Shown piece after piece: positions 22,861 to 35,300 of a stretch of 64,000 nt of DNA. The stretch is from assembly GCF_002865645.1 (NCBI RefSeq), contig NW_020194552.1, forward strand, positions 1,178,001 to 1,242,000, given 5' to 3'. Source of the DNA: Hyaloscypha bicolor E. Its lineage: Eukaryota > Ascomycota > Leotiomycetes > Helotiales > Hyaloscyphaceae. The notes under the pieces were generated by a model. That model ran no database searches and was not told where the DNA came from. It saw only the letters and a list, made by a program, of their open reading frames with translations. Both the position numbers and the translations under genes were made by a program. Position 1 is the stretch's first letter, and every line of letters starts with the position of its first letter.

Positions 22861-25800
22861 ATGGTTTGGTGGAGGCACAAAACGGGAAAGAATTCGCAGG
22901 CACAGAGAGAAGGGGTTATCCAAGAGATTAGGGACGCTCTGTGGGAGGCGAGCAAAAATAAGCCCAACAAAGACACAAAGGGGCACCTCCAGTTTGTCTG
23001 CGAAGAAGATGTGGAAAAGATATGGACTCCTTGGCGTATTGGGCAACTCTCGTCGGAGCTGGAGTGGGGCAAACAAGATCTGCAACATCGAGCGCGATTA
23101 GGGTTCCTGAAAGTTTTGTCGACATTGGTCTGGATCCACTGGGACGGATGGGAAGACTTTGGAAAATTGTTTCTGAAGCCAGATGGCCGATCTGACCAAG
23201 ACCTGCCATTATCCAACACGGACTTCCTCCAAAACCAAAGGCTTCAATCATCCTTCGAGCAGGATCAATATATCTTTATTCCTGTCCCTCTGAAGGAAGA
23301 TGATGAGGATAACCAAGACGAGATTGATTATGTCTCGTACTCAAAGAACCAGCGACTGCCATTGTTCGATTCGGAAGAAATTGGGGAGGGTTCTTCCGGC
23401 AAGGTAACGAAGGAAGCGATTGCACGCAAATATTTCTTCTGGAAGGTGGGCCATTTGAACCCGGAGGTACGTCCATAACTGCATAAAACTAACGGCTTTC
23501 TTTCTCACACTCAACAGGAGCAATACGTCGCCGTCAAACGCATTGTACACAGCGACACAGACCCTTCAAGATTCATGGCAGAGCACAGGAACCTGAAAGC
23601 ATTCAAGCAATGTCTGGATCGAAATACGAATATCATGCTGAGCTATACCGCATTTGCGCATGATTCAAACTTCATTATAATATCACCGTTAGCAGACCTT
23701 GACCTTTACAAATTTTTCAAAGGGTCATATCCAGACTTTCAAGCCCGCCGAAGGCGATTTACACCAATCGCATTGCTAAAGGAGTCCCTGGGTCTTGCTG
23801 CTGCGCTCAACTTTCTCCATGATGGACTGAGAATGAGAGGAGGGCAAAAAGTTGCTTGCGCACACTTGGATCTTAAACCAGAGAATATTTTGGTGAAGTG
23901 GGGCGCAACGGTTGTTGGTCGTTGGAAGATCCATGACTTTGGAACTTCAAGGATCAAGGAACCTTCGGCTACAACCCCTAAGGTTTCAGGTTTGCTGCCT
24001 GGCGATTTTCTTAGGCAGTTCTCATTCACAAGAGCTGGTCGGGCGCCTGGACCATTCCAAGCCCCGGAAGTTCAGTTCAGCCAAGAACGGGTTGTTGGTA
24101 GGGAAAGCGACATGTGGTCTTTCGGTTGCATTTTGGCATTCGTTCTCGCCTTTGCTGTAGGTGGGCCAAAACATATATCACAACTAGCGAAGACTCTTGA
24201 CGGGCCAGTTTTGGAAGACACGAAAACCGACTACTTCTACACCATTGACTCGATTGATAAATCTAAATTTATTATCAAACCGAAGGTAGCGGAGTGGCTG
24301 AAGGGCCTCAAGATGGACAATGTCGGCAAGACACCCTGGGTCAATGACACTCTGGACCTCATCTTCAGTACCCTAGTGGTGGATGCTAAAGCGCGACCGA
24401 AAGCTTTTGAGTCTCTGAATCGTTTGGATGCGGTTTGTTCCGAGAAGACTGATAATTTCGATGCAATTTGTAGTTGGGTGCCAGCAGAGGAAGATTACGG
24501 CATCGAAATAGTGCCTTCTGTATCCTCCCCTGAAAATACTCAACCTTCCTCGACTCAGTCTATCCGAGAGACTTCGCAACCTACGGATGGGCATTGTAGC
24601 TCTCCGAATTCTCCGTCAAACCCGACAACGAGCGGGTCTAGACTATCTGATACCTCGTCAAGGCCTTCTAATGAAATTACGGAAACTGCTGTGTTCATGA
24701 AACTCAAAGCACCCCTCAATACCTTCAAAACGACAATTTGCCCGTCGAGTTGCCACGTCGCATTCGTATCGAAAAAGCTGGCTGAACTCCACTGCCTGAG
24801 GAAGGATATGAATTGGGTTGAAACACGTCCAAAATTGATAACTCAGCCTATGATTCATGCCCCGGACGTTACGGAGATTGCTTGTCCTGACGAGGGGTAC
24901 GAATGGAATTATGTCTGCCTCTCTGATTCTTATGTTCTCTTAAGAGCTAAGGACCAGAGAAGTAGAATAAAAAAAGTAAGCCCTCTGCTTCGTGTCCGCT
25001 CTGATTGCACCTCCCAATTCTGTTGAGTTTTATCCTTGCTTAGAGCCTATTTTTGGGCTTCAAAGAACTGTTTCTACAAATTTTCAGGACGTTGCACGTC
25101 TACTGCAGCCCAGTCTTCCCGACTAGCCGCCGCAAGTTGCCTAGCCACTAACTATTATAGATCCATCTATATAGATATGACATGCGGGACCACATAAGCT
25201 CCGGGAAACCGGAGGAGGTGCCTTTGGTTGAACGGAATCAATCCAAGTCTGTCCAGGCCGCTGCAACAGATGCTGTGGAAATGGCTGTGTCGAGTCTTGG
25301 TGATGTACTTTTCATGTTGGATGCCGAATTATATTCCTATTCATCAAACCTTGGGTAACTCCCGATCGGTTACAGATGTACAAAACTTGCCGTACTGACC
25401 GAATGATAGGCTACAGAAACTAGAAATTGCGGGTCAGCTGCATAAGAGCGGTGCCTCTTTTAGCCCTGACGGAAAACGCATTTACGGTTGGTCATTTTCG
25501 AGGAATGGATGGGAGAACTACTGGTACGTGTGGAATGCAACGAATGCCAAACAGCTTTCGAAAGTCACCACTCGTCGAGAAACGGTTCGTTCCAATAATC
25601 ATCTTCATTTTTTGACGTTAAGTTAATTTTGAATAGCCTGGAAATAATAACGGTCAGGACACGCTTTTCCCTCTCTCCACCTACTTCTCTGCCTTCGAAC
25701 GGCCCAACCGGATGTACGTGATCGGTAAAAACGAAACCAAATTCGAAACCATCAGATTGAGCCAGCCAGTGAACGATATCGTGGCAGGTGTCGGCTACCG

Positions 25801-26041
25801 CTGTTTGGACACAGAAGATGAATCCTTGATATTGGTCTCGTCAAATGGCTGGTTGACTAATTTGAAATTGCTACCTAATGTCGATGCTTCTTCACCATCT
25901 TCCGTCGGCAGGCTGAAAGGCCGACTCACAAAAGATGACGACGGAATTGCTGTGCTAGAGTCAGATTCGAGCGTTTTCGTTATTGTCTCTCATTGTAATG
26001 GATGTCTCGAGAGGAGGAAGATCTGCAGCAAGGGATCTTAG
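22861..26041 (+). CDS. Protein kinase with a C-terminal propeller-like region
   Basis: Five exons: 22861-23466, 23518-24975, 25161-25354, 25410-25584 and 25637-26041, with introns of 51, 185, 55 and 52 bp, giving about 945 residues. The N-terminal 170 residues form a Trp-rich domain I do not recognise. The kinase domain spans about 171-520: glycine loop GEGSSGKV (175-182), VAVKRI (Lys 209), HLDLKPENIL (Asp 320), DFG (342-344), APE (384-386) and SDMWSFGC. All catalytic residues are present, so it should be active on Ser/Thr. A Ser/Pro-rich linker (about 540-590) leads to a C-terminal region with beta-propeller-like pieces (SFSPDGKRIYGW, YWYVWNA). The 185-bp third intron holds stops in all relevant frames; skipping it gives RIKKIHLYRYDM, which reads on smoothly. 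The start follows close upstream stops. The stop lies 10 bp from that of the CorA-like gene, so the transcripts probably overlap. Confidence 0.82.
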
Positions 26042-26051
26042 ATGTGCGGCC

Positions 26052-27748
26052 TTACGCGGTACGCAGAGCCGCGAAATCTTTCAAGCGTTGTTTCTTTTGA
26101 TGCCACGATCCATATTTCCAGTATCCTAAGGTTAGGAATGTCAAAGGGATGGTGACAGCAACGTAGATCCAGAAACTTTTGGAGATGAGGAGTGTTCTTG
26201 TGTTAGAATTGAAACTGAAGAAGTTCATGCCAAAAAGTCCCTTTTGAGAGTTGAATTAGGATCGTGAATTGACCTCTTGAATTGGTACGTACTGTTATAA
26301 AGCTTGCAGGTAGATATGTCAAAGTGACAAGCGTGATAATTCTGACGGTTGCACTGTCGTCAACAGTGTCTTTTGTCAACGTAAGCAGATGGTTATTAAT
26401 TTCGGCCGAGATGTCTTGATTCTGTAGATTCAAGCCATCTGCGAGCTACGCCGTAGATCAGTAAATTCAAACAGTAGATTTGATTCCATAACACTAACAA
26501 ATTTTGTCATGTTTTCAATGCGCTGTTGCAGAACATCTGTGGCAGAAATGTAGCCTTCAAGCCGTGAAGAGCAAGCCTTTAATTGATATGATGTCTCCGC
26601 AACCCTTTGTTCATCATGCGGCCCCGGTAAGCTGTTGTTCATAGTTTGAAGGGCAGTAATTATAGATATCGTATTGCGAAGGATGGCGGGAATGGGGATG
26701 AGTTTTGCAGCCAAGTGTCGGAGTGCTTGCAGTGTGTTGAAGTTCATACCGAGGTAGTCTTCACGGTCACGGAGATCACTGGTCATTAACATGTCCTCCT
26801 ACACCGACGGTAGGTTAGATCTGCGCGCCAAAGGCTTTCTTTAATGTGACTTACCAGTTCGAGATAGTTTTTGGTATTGTAGCGGAGATACCAGCACCAG
26901 TTATTAACGTAGGATGACATGATCAAGACATGCAATCGCACAGGATCCAACCCGATCGTCCTTGAAGTCATGCCGGTCGATGCTGCCATAGAAATTCGCT
27001 TCTGAGCTTTGGAGTTCTGCATTGGGTGAAGCAAGAGGCAAAAGTTCTGGCCCACTCCCACTGCTGGCATTGAATAACGGTGGTAGACTCCAGTTTGGCG
27101 CAATGACCATGGGTCGCCGTGCTTTCGGCCATTCCTCTCTGCATAGCGAAGCTGATAGAATATGTCTTTGACCAAATTATTAGCAAGTATGATAGGAGAT
27201 AAGTTAGGGAGCGAAGTACCCCGACATGAGCTATTTGGATTGTTGCAGATAACGCTCCCTACCCCTTCGTCGGAAAAAACTTGCCTGTCGCCGAAGCGGC
27301 AGATAACATCCAGAAATCCAGATGGAACTTGGTGGCGTTTGAGTACCTCGCACATCGAATCCTCATCAATGTTGAAGGGTGACACAGAATTATCCTGAGT
27401 TATGGAACTGCCCTTCCTATCAGCACCTATATTGGTGTCCTCAAGGGGGTCTACGTACATTATTCGCAATTGGGGAACAACTGTTCTCGAAAGCAAACTT
27501 TTCATACTTGCCTCGTCCTGCAAGGCAGACAATCTGACGGTATCTGATGGCGCTGAAGATTCGATGACCTCGACGTCTATGCGTGGAGAAAATAACACTG
27601 CTGATAGTTGTTGAAGTTGTTCGGTGTACGGCTGAGCATCGATGGCCATTGGGTCGAAATCTGACATGTTTAGGAGGGATTCATCCCAAGCTTGCCAGAG
27701 TTTGCATGGGGCCATTTGTAAGAGTTCGATAATGGCCTCTTGGGACAT
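26052..27748 (-). CDS. CorA-like GMN-motif membrane protein
   Basis: Four exons on the minus strand: 27748-26855, 26798-26495, 26438-26293 and 26240-26052, with introns of 56, 56 and 52 bp, giving 510 residues. It resembles the fungal CorA-like family, whose relatives form pentameric Mg2+ channels. Evidence: the conserved PWSLRQTGVYH segment (213-223), a long helical stalk (QQRIENMTKFVNGLNLQNQ), DDSATVRIITLVTLTYLPAS leading into TM1 (about 431-450), the signature GMN at 452-454 (FGMNFFSF), TM2 (about 471-489) and a basic tail (HQKKQRLK). The second intron is needed to keep frame; the unspliced reading hits a stop. The large variable N-terminal half is typical of this expanded family, where ion transport is often unproven. 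It converges on the kinase gene. Confidence 0.85.
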
Positions 27749-27822
27749 CTATTTCGTATGTGGCAACGAGGCTTGACATCAACGATCAGGACATACTTCT
27801 TGATTTCTTGATGTTGAGTTGT

Positions 27823-28579
27823 TTAAATGTGAGGTGTCTCACAATTTGCCATGGGGATCGTCACAGGGCGTAGGCGGATTGATCGTGTCAGGCACTCTTT
27901 CCTTTGCTGGAGGGGACCGTTCATTGCTTGAGGTGTCCCGAGTAATATGGCCGCAGTGCATATCACACGCACGCCCAGGCCCATAAATAGCGTGGGGGGG
28001 TAAGAGGCCGCATTCAAGGCAGTTTCTGTTTTTGGTTGGTTGCATATATACATGGTTCCGGCAACCAATCTGCGACTTGTGTCACCCCCTCTGTACCGAC
28101 TGCGTTGGCACAGCTCCCCCCATCGGCGACCCAAACACCAAAATCGAGAGAAAAAAACAAGCAAACTCAGCCTTGCCCAGAAGCTAGGTTTCACCATGGG
28201 GCATAATTGATCTTTGCCGCCGCCGTCAGCGATGTTGCTCCAGTGCTTGGGTTTACCAGTCGCTGTTACGTACTGCATTTCTTCCTGTAAGTTTCAAAAT
28301 TAACCTTGGAAATAGCCAAAGTCAATAAGGCATTCTGCCAGGTTGAAACTCACCGGAGTCAGTCTTCGTGGCGCGTAGTATATCCATCTTTCATTCTTCG
28401 TCTGTGGCACTTGGGTGTTAGCGACTGTCCTCAGTGAAGAATATTTGACATACGCTGATCTTGAAATTCATCTGCCCAAATATCTCCACTAGCTTGGCCT
28501 TCAATGCCTCCCTGCTGATGTAACCTGTGTCTCTGAGCTCAGTCTGATATTTCCTTAACGGCGCCGCTGAAGCCATCAT
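27823..28579 (-). CDS. Small protein of unknown function
   Basis: Three exons on the minus strand: 28579-28454, 28401-28354 and 28284-27823, with GT-AG introns of 52 and 69 bp, phase 0, about 211 residues. The chosen ATG sits in a strong context (GCCACCATGATGG). The spliced start MMASAAPLRKYQTELRDTGY through FKISTKNERWIYY and APRRLTPEEMQYVTATG is compositionally protein-like and held together by two good introns. From about residue 85 onward the sequence is less convincing (Arg/Cys-rich), so the true 3' end may use another intron. I do not recognise the family. It lies 75 bp upstream of the CorA-like gene on the same strand. Confidence 0.45.
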
Positions 28580-28966
28580 GGTGGCCCGCTGGAATTTGAA
28601 ATGGGTGTCGTAGAAGTACAGCAGGATCCTGGGCGGCTTTATCAGAGTGGCATTATTAATTCCAAACTCGCGAGCAAGCAAATGACCCTGACTCTGATTT
28701 TGTCGCTGCTTGCCTTGTCGGTGAGAAAGAGGAAATTTATCGCGGCGTCGGGCGCTCAATATTGACCAAGCCACTCCAGGCAGGGGAGGCACCAAGCCAC
28801 CAAAGACAGCACACATGCACCTAAAATTTCCGCTGTGTCGAACAGGGCCCTCTTGAAATCATCAAAATCCCTCTGGTTCCGATCACTCTGCGCTCTTTCT
28901 ATCTGCAGCCGACATTCGCACAAAGCTTATCCCAGCCTTAGTTCTTAGAAGTTGGAACTAAGCATC

Positions 28967-31319
28967 ATGGATCACAATTCCCCTGCATCAGCACCTGTCA
29001 TGAGGTGCGCTCAATCTGCGTCCAAATAATACATATTTTGCTGACAATATACTTTATAGAAGGAAATTACGCTGGTATCACATATTTGTAAGTCGTTCCC
29101 GAATATTATAATGCGCTCGTTTAGAATAAGTCCCTGCTGGGAAGATCTCCGAGGCCTCAAAGCTGTTGAATGAGAACGCCAGTGTACTCTTTGCAGACAC
29201 CTATGCTGAAAGCCCTTCCAGATGATCACGATTGGGGGAATAATCGGCATTGGATTTGCCACAACGAGCGGCCAAGTCCTTGCAATCGCTGGGCCCGGGG
29301 GGACCTTGGTTGCGTTTGGTGTGAACGGGTTTGTTGCCATCTGTGTCATGGAAGGGATTTGTGAAATGATAGTCTTGTGGCCTATCTCAAATGCCATGAT
29401 TGAGTTCGTCCGCGCTTTTGTGGACAAGGATCTTGCTATCGTCGTTGGGATAGCCTACTGGTATGTTATTTCCCAACTTTCTGGTTATATCTCTTCGAAG
29501 CAATATAATTTAATGCTCAATGTAGGTATAGCTGGGCTTGTACAATGACAGCTTTGGTTATTGGCGCCGCCGGTCTACTATCCTACTGGAATATATCCAC
29601 TGGTCTCCTCAATGTCGTATTTTTTGGATGCATATTCGTACTGTTCCTTATCAATTGTTCTGGCATCTTAGTAGGCATTACCCTTTCTCGGAAAAGGCTT
29701 TTCTAATTTCTGAGATCTAGCTATTTGGAAGAATCGAACTTGCAGGAGGCATCTTTAAGCTTCTCCTCGTTACGATAATATTCCTCACTATGATTTGTGT
29801 CAACAACGGAGGTAAGCCAATGTACACATGGTTTAGTCGCAACGATGCTGATGTTGTACAAAGCTGGTGGAGGTCCTAGTATTGGAAGCGCCTGTCCGTA
29901 ATTTCTTATTTACCCCCTGATTACTATATCTTACTCCAAACATAGTTTTCAACGATGGCATAAAGAACAACCCAAATGTAGCCGGAAGCCAATTCGTTGC
30001 AGTAATGTAAGTGCTTCTAAGCTTGTTTCGCTCCATCCGACTTTTTAACGCCTCGGGCAGTATCGCTATTCCCATCGCGACTTTTTCGTACACAGGTGTC
30101 GAAATTGTCACCGTTACCGCATTTGAAGCTGCAAAGCCGAAAGAACTCCGGATGCCTGCAAAGAACATTGCCTACTTCACCCTGATCTTCTACGTCCTGA
30201 ACATTGGAGGATTCATCGCCAACATAGAATGGTTCAACCAAAATCTTCCGCAATTCTTTAGTCAGCCACTTGTTTCGCTCCAAACCCCCAATCTGGGACA
30301 TACCCCATGGTTTCCGCAGACAGGTCTGAGAAGCAGTGCTGCACCAATTATTGCTACGCTACAGGTTGGGATGAAGACTCTCCCAGCTGTCTTGACTGGG
30401 CTCCTCATGTATTCTGGACTCAGTGCCGCCAATGCATCATTATATGTTGCTTCAAGAACTCTCTATGGCCTCACTCGAGATCTTGCCTATGACGATGAAC
30501 GATTCCTCGTTAGAATGGCGGCAAAACTGAACGTTATTTCCCCCCGCACTCGGGTTCCTCTCTGGTCTCTCCTAGTTTCTGTCCTAGCCTTCTCATCCTG
30601 GCTACCATTCATAAAAATCCACTCTGGGTATACACAAGAGGACGTATGTTTCAATATTTCTTTCCTTATGAACCAACAGTACTGACCACAACCTCCAGCT
30701 TCAAAACACTTTCGAGTCAATCGGAAGTACAGGATGCTTGCTAGTATGGGCTTCTCAATGTCTTGCGTTTATCAGATACAATAAATGGTATGCCGACTAT
30801 AGTTCCCAATAGACCAGTGCTAACACTATTATCCAAGGCTTTGGAAGCATAAAGAAGAACTTCAAGGGGAACACTTGCAACAATTCCAGCGGTGGCCCCA
30901 AAAGGGGTTCTCGAGCTGGGCTTCTGCCCTACAGCCCGGTCCCGCATATGTTGGTCTGATATCCTGTCTTGTGATTGTGTTCATCTTGAATACTGCCAGT
31001 TTGTGGAACGGTCAGGACCAGAAGTCAAAAGCGCTGACTGTATTTCTCGGTGTGAGTGGAAATCTATCCTAAAAAATCGCCTTTTAACTTCAGCATACTG
31101 ACTTGGCATGTGGATTTCCAGCCAGGACTCCTTCTAACGATCTTTCTGGTGCTTAAGCTTGTGAATAAGAGAGGATGGGTAGTGCTTGATGACCGATGGG
31201 AAGTTCTTCATAGCACTTTGAGTAACCTTACCGACTTGATCAACCCCGATATCCAAACACAGCCTGGATCTAACCCTCCCACTCCTTCGACAAATAACAT
31301 TGGCGAAGGTGAGAAATGA
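28967..31319 (+). CDS. Amino-acid permease, APC family (fungal GABA/choline permease-like)
   Basis: A multi-exon transporter. Well-supported exons are 29222-29460, 29526-29670, 29721-29811, 29864-29893, 29946-30006, 30061-30643, 30699-30787, 30838-31051 and 31122-31319. The 5' part is less certain: an ATG at 28967 (MDHNSPASAPVM) with introns up to 29221 is my best guess. The start of the core, MITIGGIIGIGFATTSGQ then GPGG, is the APC TM1 signature (usually QMIxIGGxIGTGLF), followed by CEMIVLWPISNA. Later blocks are FSYTGVEIVTVTAFEA (TM6 region), SAANASLYVASRTLYGL (TM8-9) and FIRYNKWLWKH before TM11. About 12 helices are expected in the plasma membrane. It should import an amino acid or related amine with protons; the substrate is not predictable. 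Introns are 50-56 bp in most places. The tail is hydrophilic, Pro/Thr-rich. Confidence 0.85.
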
Positions 31320-31734
31320 ATTGTTTTGGAATTTTAGTTTCAGTCGATTAATAATTGTAAATTATTGAACTGTCACACTTATATTACTGGGCTTGCTTAA
31401 GTGTTGTTTTCTTCCTACGTCAGGAATTGGCTCAGCCATAGCACTGCACACGCAGGTAGTTTCAGCAATATGGCAGAAATGCGATGTGAACAGAGAGATC
31501 CGGGCCTAAAGAACCAAATCGCTCTTGGGATACTACCCCAAAAATCTACTGCACATATCGCGGTAGTTAATAAAGATTTCACAATTCGTAAAATTGTAAT
31601 TAATTTAACTAAGTACAGGCAATATTAATAGTTAATATGGAATGTAATGCGCTATTATAAGAGATATATTAGCTTATTATTATACATTTAAATATAGAAT
31701 TTTCTTATTATAAGCTAAATAATTAAATATATAT

Positions 31735-31950
31735 TGTGACGGCTAATGTCACATGGTTGGTTTCAGCTAAGGTTCCAAGCTGTGGTTCAAACCAAGCTCG
31801 CTTCCAAAGCTCGGCGTTTCAGTGGGTCTTGGCCGTACCTACTTATCCACTGCCACACCTCACTCCTTCTTTCCTTAGCTTTAGATTCTGTAGGACATTG
31901 GAATTATAGATCTTTGAGCATCGTTCCATTGCTTTGTTCTTGCCGTCACA
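31735..31950 (+). mobile_element. Solo LTR, 216 bp, TGTGACGGC family
   Basis: It begins TGTGACGGC and ends GCCGTCACA with a perfect 5-bp target duplication TATAT at 31730-31734 and 31951-31955. It shares internal words with the LTR at 42356-42588 read in reverse: GTCACATG near the start, then CTCACTCCTTCTT, then GATCTTTGAGC near the end. The TG...CA ends and 5-bp duplication point to a solo LTR, perhaps gypsy-type, rather than a cut-and-paste transposon. It is much less AT-rich than its flanks. Confidence 0.75.
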
Positions 31951-31955
31951 TATAT

Positions 31956-32485
31956 AATTAGAATTATTTTATTTTAATTATATAATTATTTATAACTTTA
32001 TATAATCTTTTTAATTTAATAGATTTTTATTACTTTTTTAATATATTATTAAATCTAAATTTAAATAATTCTTTATATATATATTATTCAAGTTATTAAA
32101 TTTATATTATAATATAAAATATATTCTTTAAAAATTATAAATTAAATATCTTAAAGAGCCTATATAAGAATGAAATAAATTCGGGAGCTAAGCCCTTAAA
32201 GCACGTAATTTCGGTATATAAAAGATACGAAAAGAAAAACTTATATATTATATAATAATTAAAATATATTTAATATTATTTTTAATTTTCTTTACTTTTA
32301 AGAACTTATTATATATATTCTTATTTTCTTATATAAGCTCGAGATTAAATTTGCATTTTATATAATTAAATAAATGAGCGCGAAATGAGTATAACTGGGA
32401 TTTGAGTATAGTATTATTACTTGGCACTTAAAACTTAAAACCAAATCTGAAACTCCTTATTAATATCTTCTTCCCCTGGGAATGG
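31956..32485. other. AT-rich stretch without genes
   Basis: Very high AT content, with long TATA/TTAA words and no open frame, fits RIP-decayed repeat sequence. It continues the AT-rich zone left of the LTR (31.6-31.73 kb), so the LTR inserted into already decayed DNA or survived because it was too short for RIP. Confidence 0.6.
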
Positions 32486-33700
32486 CTATCGAGATCCAAG
32501 ATGCTCATTCATCCACTTCGCAAACACCTTCTCTGACTCGCATGGTTTATTGATCTTTAAGAATCGATTCATAACCATATGCACATGAATCTCATTAGCA
32601 AATTTCAGCGCCGTGGTCTTTGCATGATTTGCCTGCTCAACGTTAGCACAAGTCCCATAGCCAGGCGTAAACATACTTTCAACTTCGCACAAAACTCATC
32701 AATATCATCCCGAAATAACTCATCTTCTCCATACAACACCAACATCTCCTCACAAGGCACCTCACCCCACCATTGCCCCTCCGCCATCAGCGGCGTATTC
32801 CAACAGTCCATCTCTTTGCCACCGAGAAAGTTGCGGCCCCAGTATTCGAGGCCGGAAATGGTGAGGATGTCTTTTTCTGAATTGAGTTGCATCGAGGTAG
32901 CGGAGGTAGATACCGTTACCCAGGGTGAGATTAGGATTGCGGAGGAGAGATTGGTTTCCAATTTGAGGGGGGCAGTGAGGGGGTTGGGGTGTGTCAGGTG
33001 TAGGAGAAGGGAGAGGAGGAGGTGTCCGCCTGCTGAGTCGCCAATTAATGTTATGAATGAGGAGGGGATTTTGAGGTCATGAAGGAGGTGTTGGAGGAGA
33101 GAAACAGCTTGTTGGAGCTGTATTGGATAATGGTTTGCGTTCTCGGATGCGAGTCTGTATTGCAGGACCACCACTGCGAGGTCTTTTCGAGTCGGGTCCG
33201 AGAAGGCGAATCCGATGGAGATGTGTTCGGTTAGTGCAGCGGCCATGTAACCTCCCCCATGGAACACAATCACCACTTTAAGGGCATCCTTAGGGCCGAT
33301 CCAGCAAGCGATTGTGCCGTCTGGAAGTTGGATTGGGGAGTGTCTCATGTAATGCTTTTTGGCGAATCTCTTGCACGTAGTGGTTGTTGAGGGCCGCAGA
33401 TTCTGGATACTGGTTGCGGGGAGACTGGATTGGTAGATGCGGATTCCGGTGTAGGCGATTTGTTGGTGGGTTGTTAGGCCGTTCTTGGGAGACCGGACTG
33501 AGGTTTTCAGGGCGTGGAGGAGCACAGTTATTGCTGTGAATGCCGTTAGAAGGCTTCTTGTGTTTCCTTTTTCGGGGAATAGAGAGAGAGAGAGAGAGAT
33601 TACTTATCCCCGTAGCTTTCGAGAGGAGTGATATCCATCCCCAGAGACTGAGCGGAGGGGCAATACCACGTGACTGCGGAGATAAAGCCAACTCTGCCAT
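32486..33700 (-). CDS. Alpha/beta-hydrolase, HSL-type esterase (apparent frameshift near the N-terminus)
   Basis: The main frame (from 33525 down to 32677) and a last exon (32632-32486) join over a 44-bp intron. It carries HGGGY (oxyanion hole), GDSAGGHLLLSLLL (nucleophile Ser), a GEDELFRDDID Asp region and the C-terminal HVHMV His. Together these are the catalytic triad of the hormone-sensitive-lipase family of short-chain esterases. Upstream, MAELALSPQSRGIAPPLSLW (from 33700) is a plausible N-terminus in another frame. The switch lies at the (AG)9 microsatellite at 33581-33598, whose length would decide the frame, so the allele may be non-functional or the repeat length an assembly error. 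A 35-bp intron could also bridge it but would be unusually short. A hydrophobic segment (LLTAFTAITVLLHAL) near the N-terminus suggests membrane anchoring. Confidence 0.75.
33581..33598. repeat. (AG)9 microsatellite in esterase coding sequence
   Basis: Nine AG units on the plus strand lie between the two frames of the esterase gene. Dinucleotide slippage changes frame by two bases per unit, so this tract is a natural place for reversible or fixed inactivation. Confidence 0.85.
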
Positions 33701-35300
33701 CTGGAGATAGGACAACCAAATTAATCTATCCACCGAAATGAATGTATTCCGACAAAAGCCAAGGTACAGGCTTAATTGAGAGGGCGAGAGAGTTATCTGG
33801 TAGTACGGACGGAAGTCAGCAGGGAATATGTGAGATCTTCAAGTTCGGACGGGATCTGTCACCTGAGTCAACAGAATTTATCTCCTACTCGCAACCATGT
33901 CTGGCCTTGCGGCGAATCGAACAGATGTGGCCGTTGATAGTATGTTGGTCTGCGCTGAATGGTTTCTTTCCACGCCCTGATTGATAAGTGAAGGTAGAAT
34001 CCAGTCACCCGGTGGTTGGGAGGTGTCAAAATGAGTCGACAAGGATGTGAGGACGAGGCGAAATGAGTGCTTGGTGTGCACGTTGTGAGGGGAAAATTCG
34101 CTTGAGCCTTAGGCACACATTTCGCTTAATTATGGCGCTAAGGAGTATTTAGCCTCGCTCCCAAGCTTCAATGAGCTTCACGCTTCTCTTCTAGAATTTA
34201 TCACAGTTCTAGAAATCTCTTGTGTTCCTATGTAACGTGAATTTGACCTGGTAATTCATTAACCTGGTACTTGGTTCACTTCTGCCTATCTCCTCTGAGG
34301 ATCTTCAACGTCCACAAGAGTTCACGTGATCCCACTCGACTTCTGCTTTGCGCTCGTCTCAGCCCAGAAACCAAAGTTTTACTACTGTTTTAACCCTTGA
34401 TTTTGAGATCCCCAATTGAAAGCCGATTGTAGAAGGGAATTTAAATGTCAGCATTGGTCTTTGGCCTTTTCTGCCTGTTATTGTTCGCGGCTGCTCTCTA
34501 GCTCGCTTCTCGAAACGCCCAATCCGGCAAGAGCAGTTAGGGCCCCACTTAGGAGCCGTCTCCGGATCGTACGAATTGAGCGTCTGCTTGTCCGCAATTT
34601 CGACTAATAAGCTTGATTCTGCCGCGTTTTCTAGCTCTATCGTCAGTTAGTGGAGTTTGCACAGTCGTGCAGTAAGCTTTGAAATCCCATCCGAAAATCA
34701 AAGTCAAAAAATTAAGAGATCAACTTCTATTAACTATACTTACTACTTAACCTTTAAATATTAGTATATAATAAGAGGAATATAAAAGAGTAATATATTA
34801 GTAGCTAGTTTCGTAATAAAATTCAGTATACATTGAGTTAGGAAAGCATTATAGTAATATATTATTAAATCTCCAAATAGTAGCATATTGCTATATTTAA
34901 CAACACTAATTATAGTGTGGTAGGTAAATGCAATTTGGCCTCGAATCCTACCAAAACTACTGTATACTGAGCCAAGATATTATATTAATGATGAGAACCA
35001 CGGGGACGCTGTCACAGCGCTGAAACACGACTCACCGCTTGCTTATCAGTCGAAATTGCGGACAGTCAGAAGCTCAATTCGTACTGTCCGGACGCGCCTC
35101 GCTCCACTTATCTCTGACGTGAGACCCAAAGCCTCGCTTTCGTTCCTGAGAACAATTCATAATAGTGAGGCAACCTCAATTTGAGAAAACCCTCTGCTAA
35201 ACGCTGGCCAAGCTTGCTCCTTTGATCTCAGCCCGCGTCCGTTTTGTTTTCGTTCTCTAGTCAGTCCGGCTTATCGTCCTCCGATTCAGAACAATCCCAA
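33701..35300. other. Intergenic region between divergent genes
   Basis: This region lies between the leftward esterase and the rightward acyltransferase and should hold both promoters. It contains an AT-rich patch at about 34.69-34.98 kb that resembles decayed repeat sequence. Short ORFs (33868-34116 minus, 34416-34607 plus) show nothing recognisable. Confidence 0.45.

Noticed and set aside
25021..25130. Kinase gene ending at a stop near 25126 (exon starting GACGTTGCACG)
   Set aside because: It is possible, but splicing to 25161 instead gives a smooth continuation (RIKKIHLYRYDM) and joins three more exons in phase up to 26041.
26430..26445. Frameshift in the CorA-like gene
   Set aside because: A 56-bp GT-AG intron (26439-26494) of the right phase removes the stop and gives the expected family sequence, so no mutation is needed.
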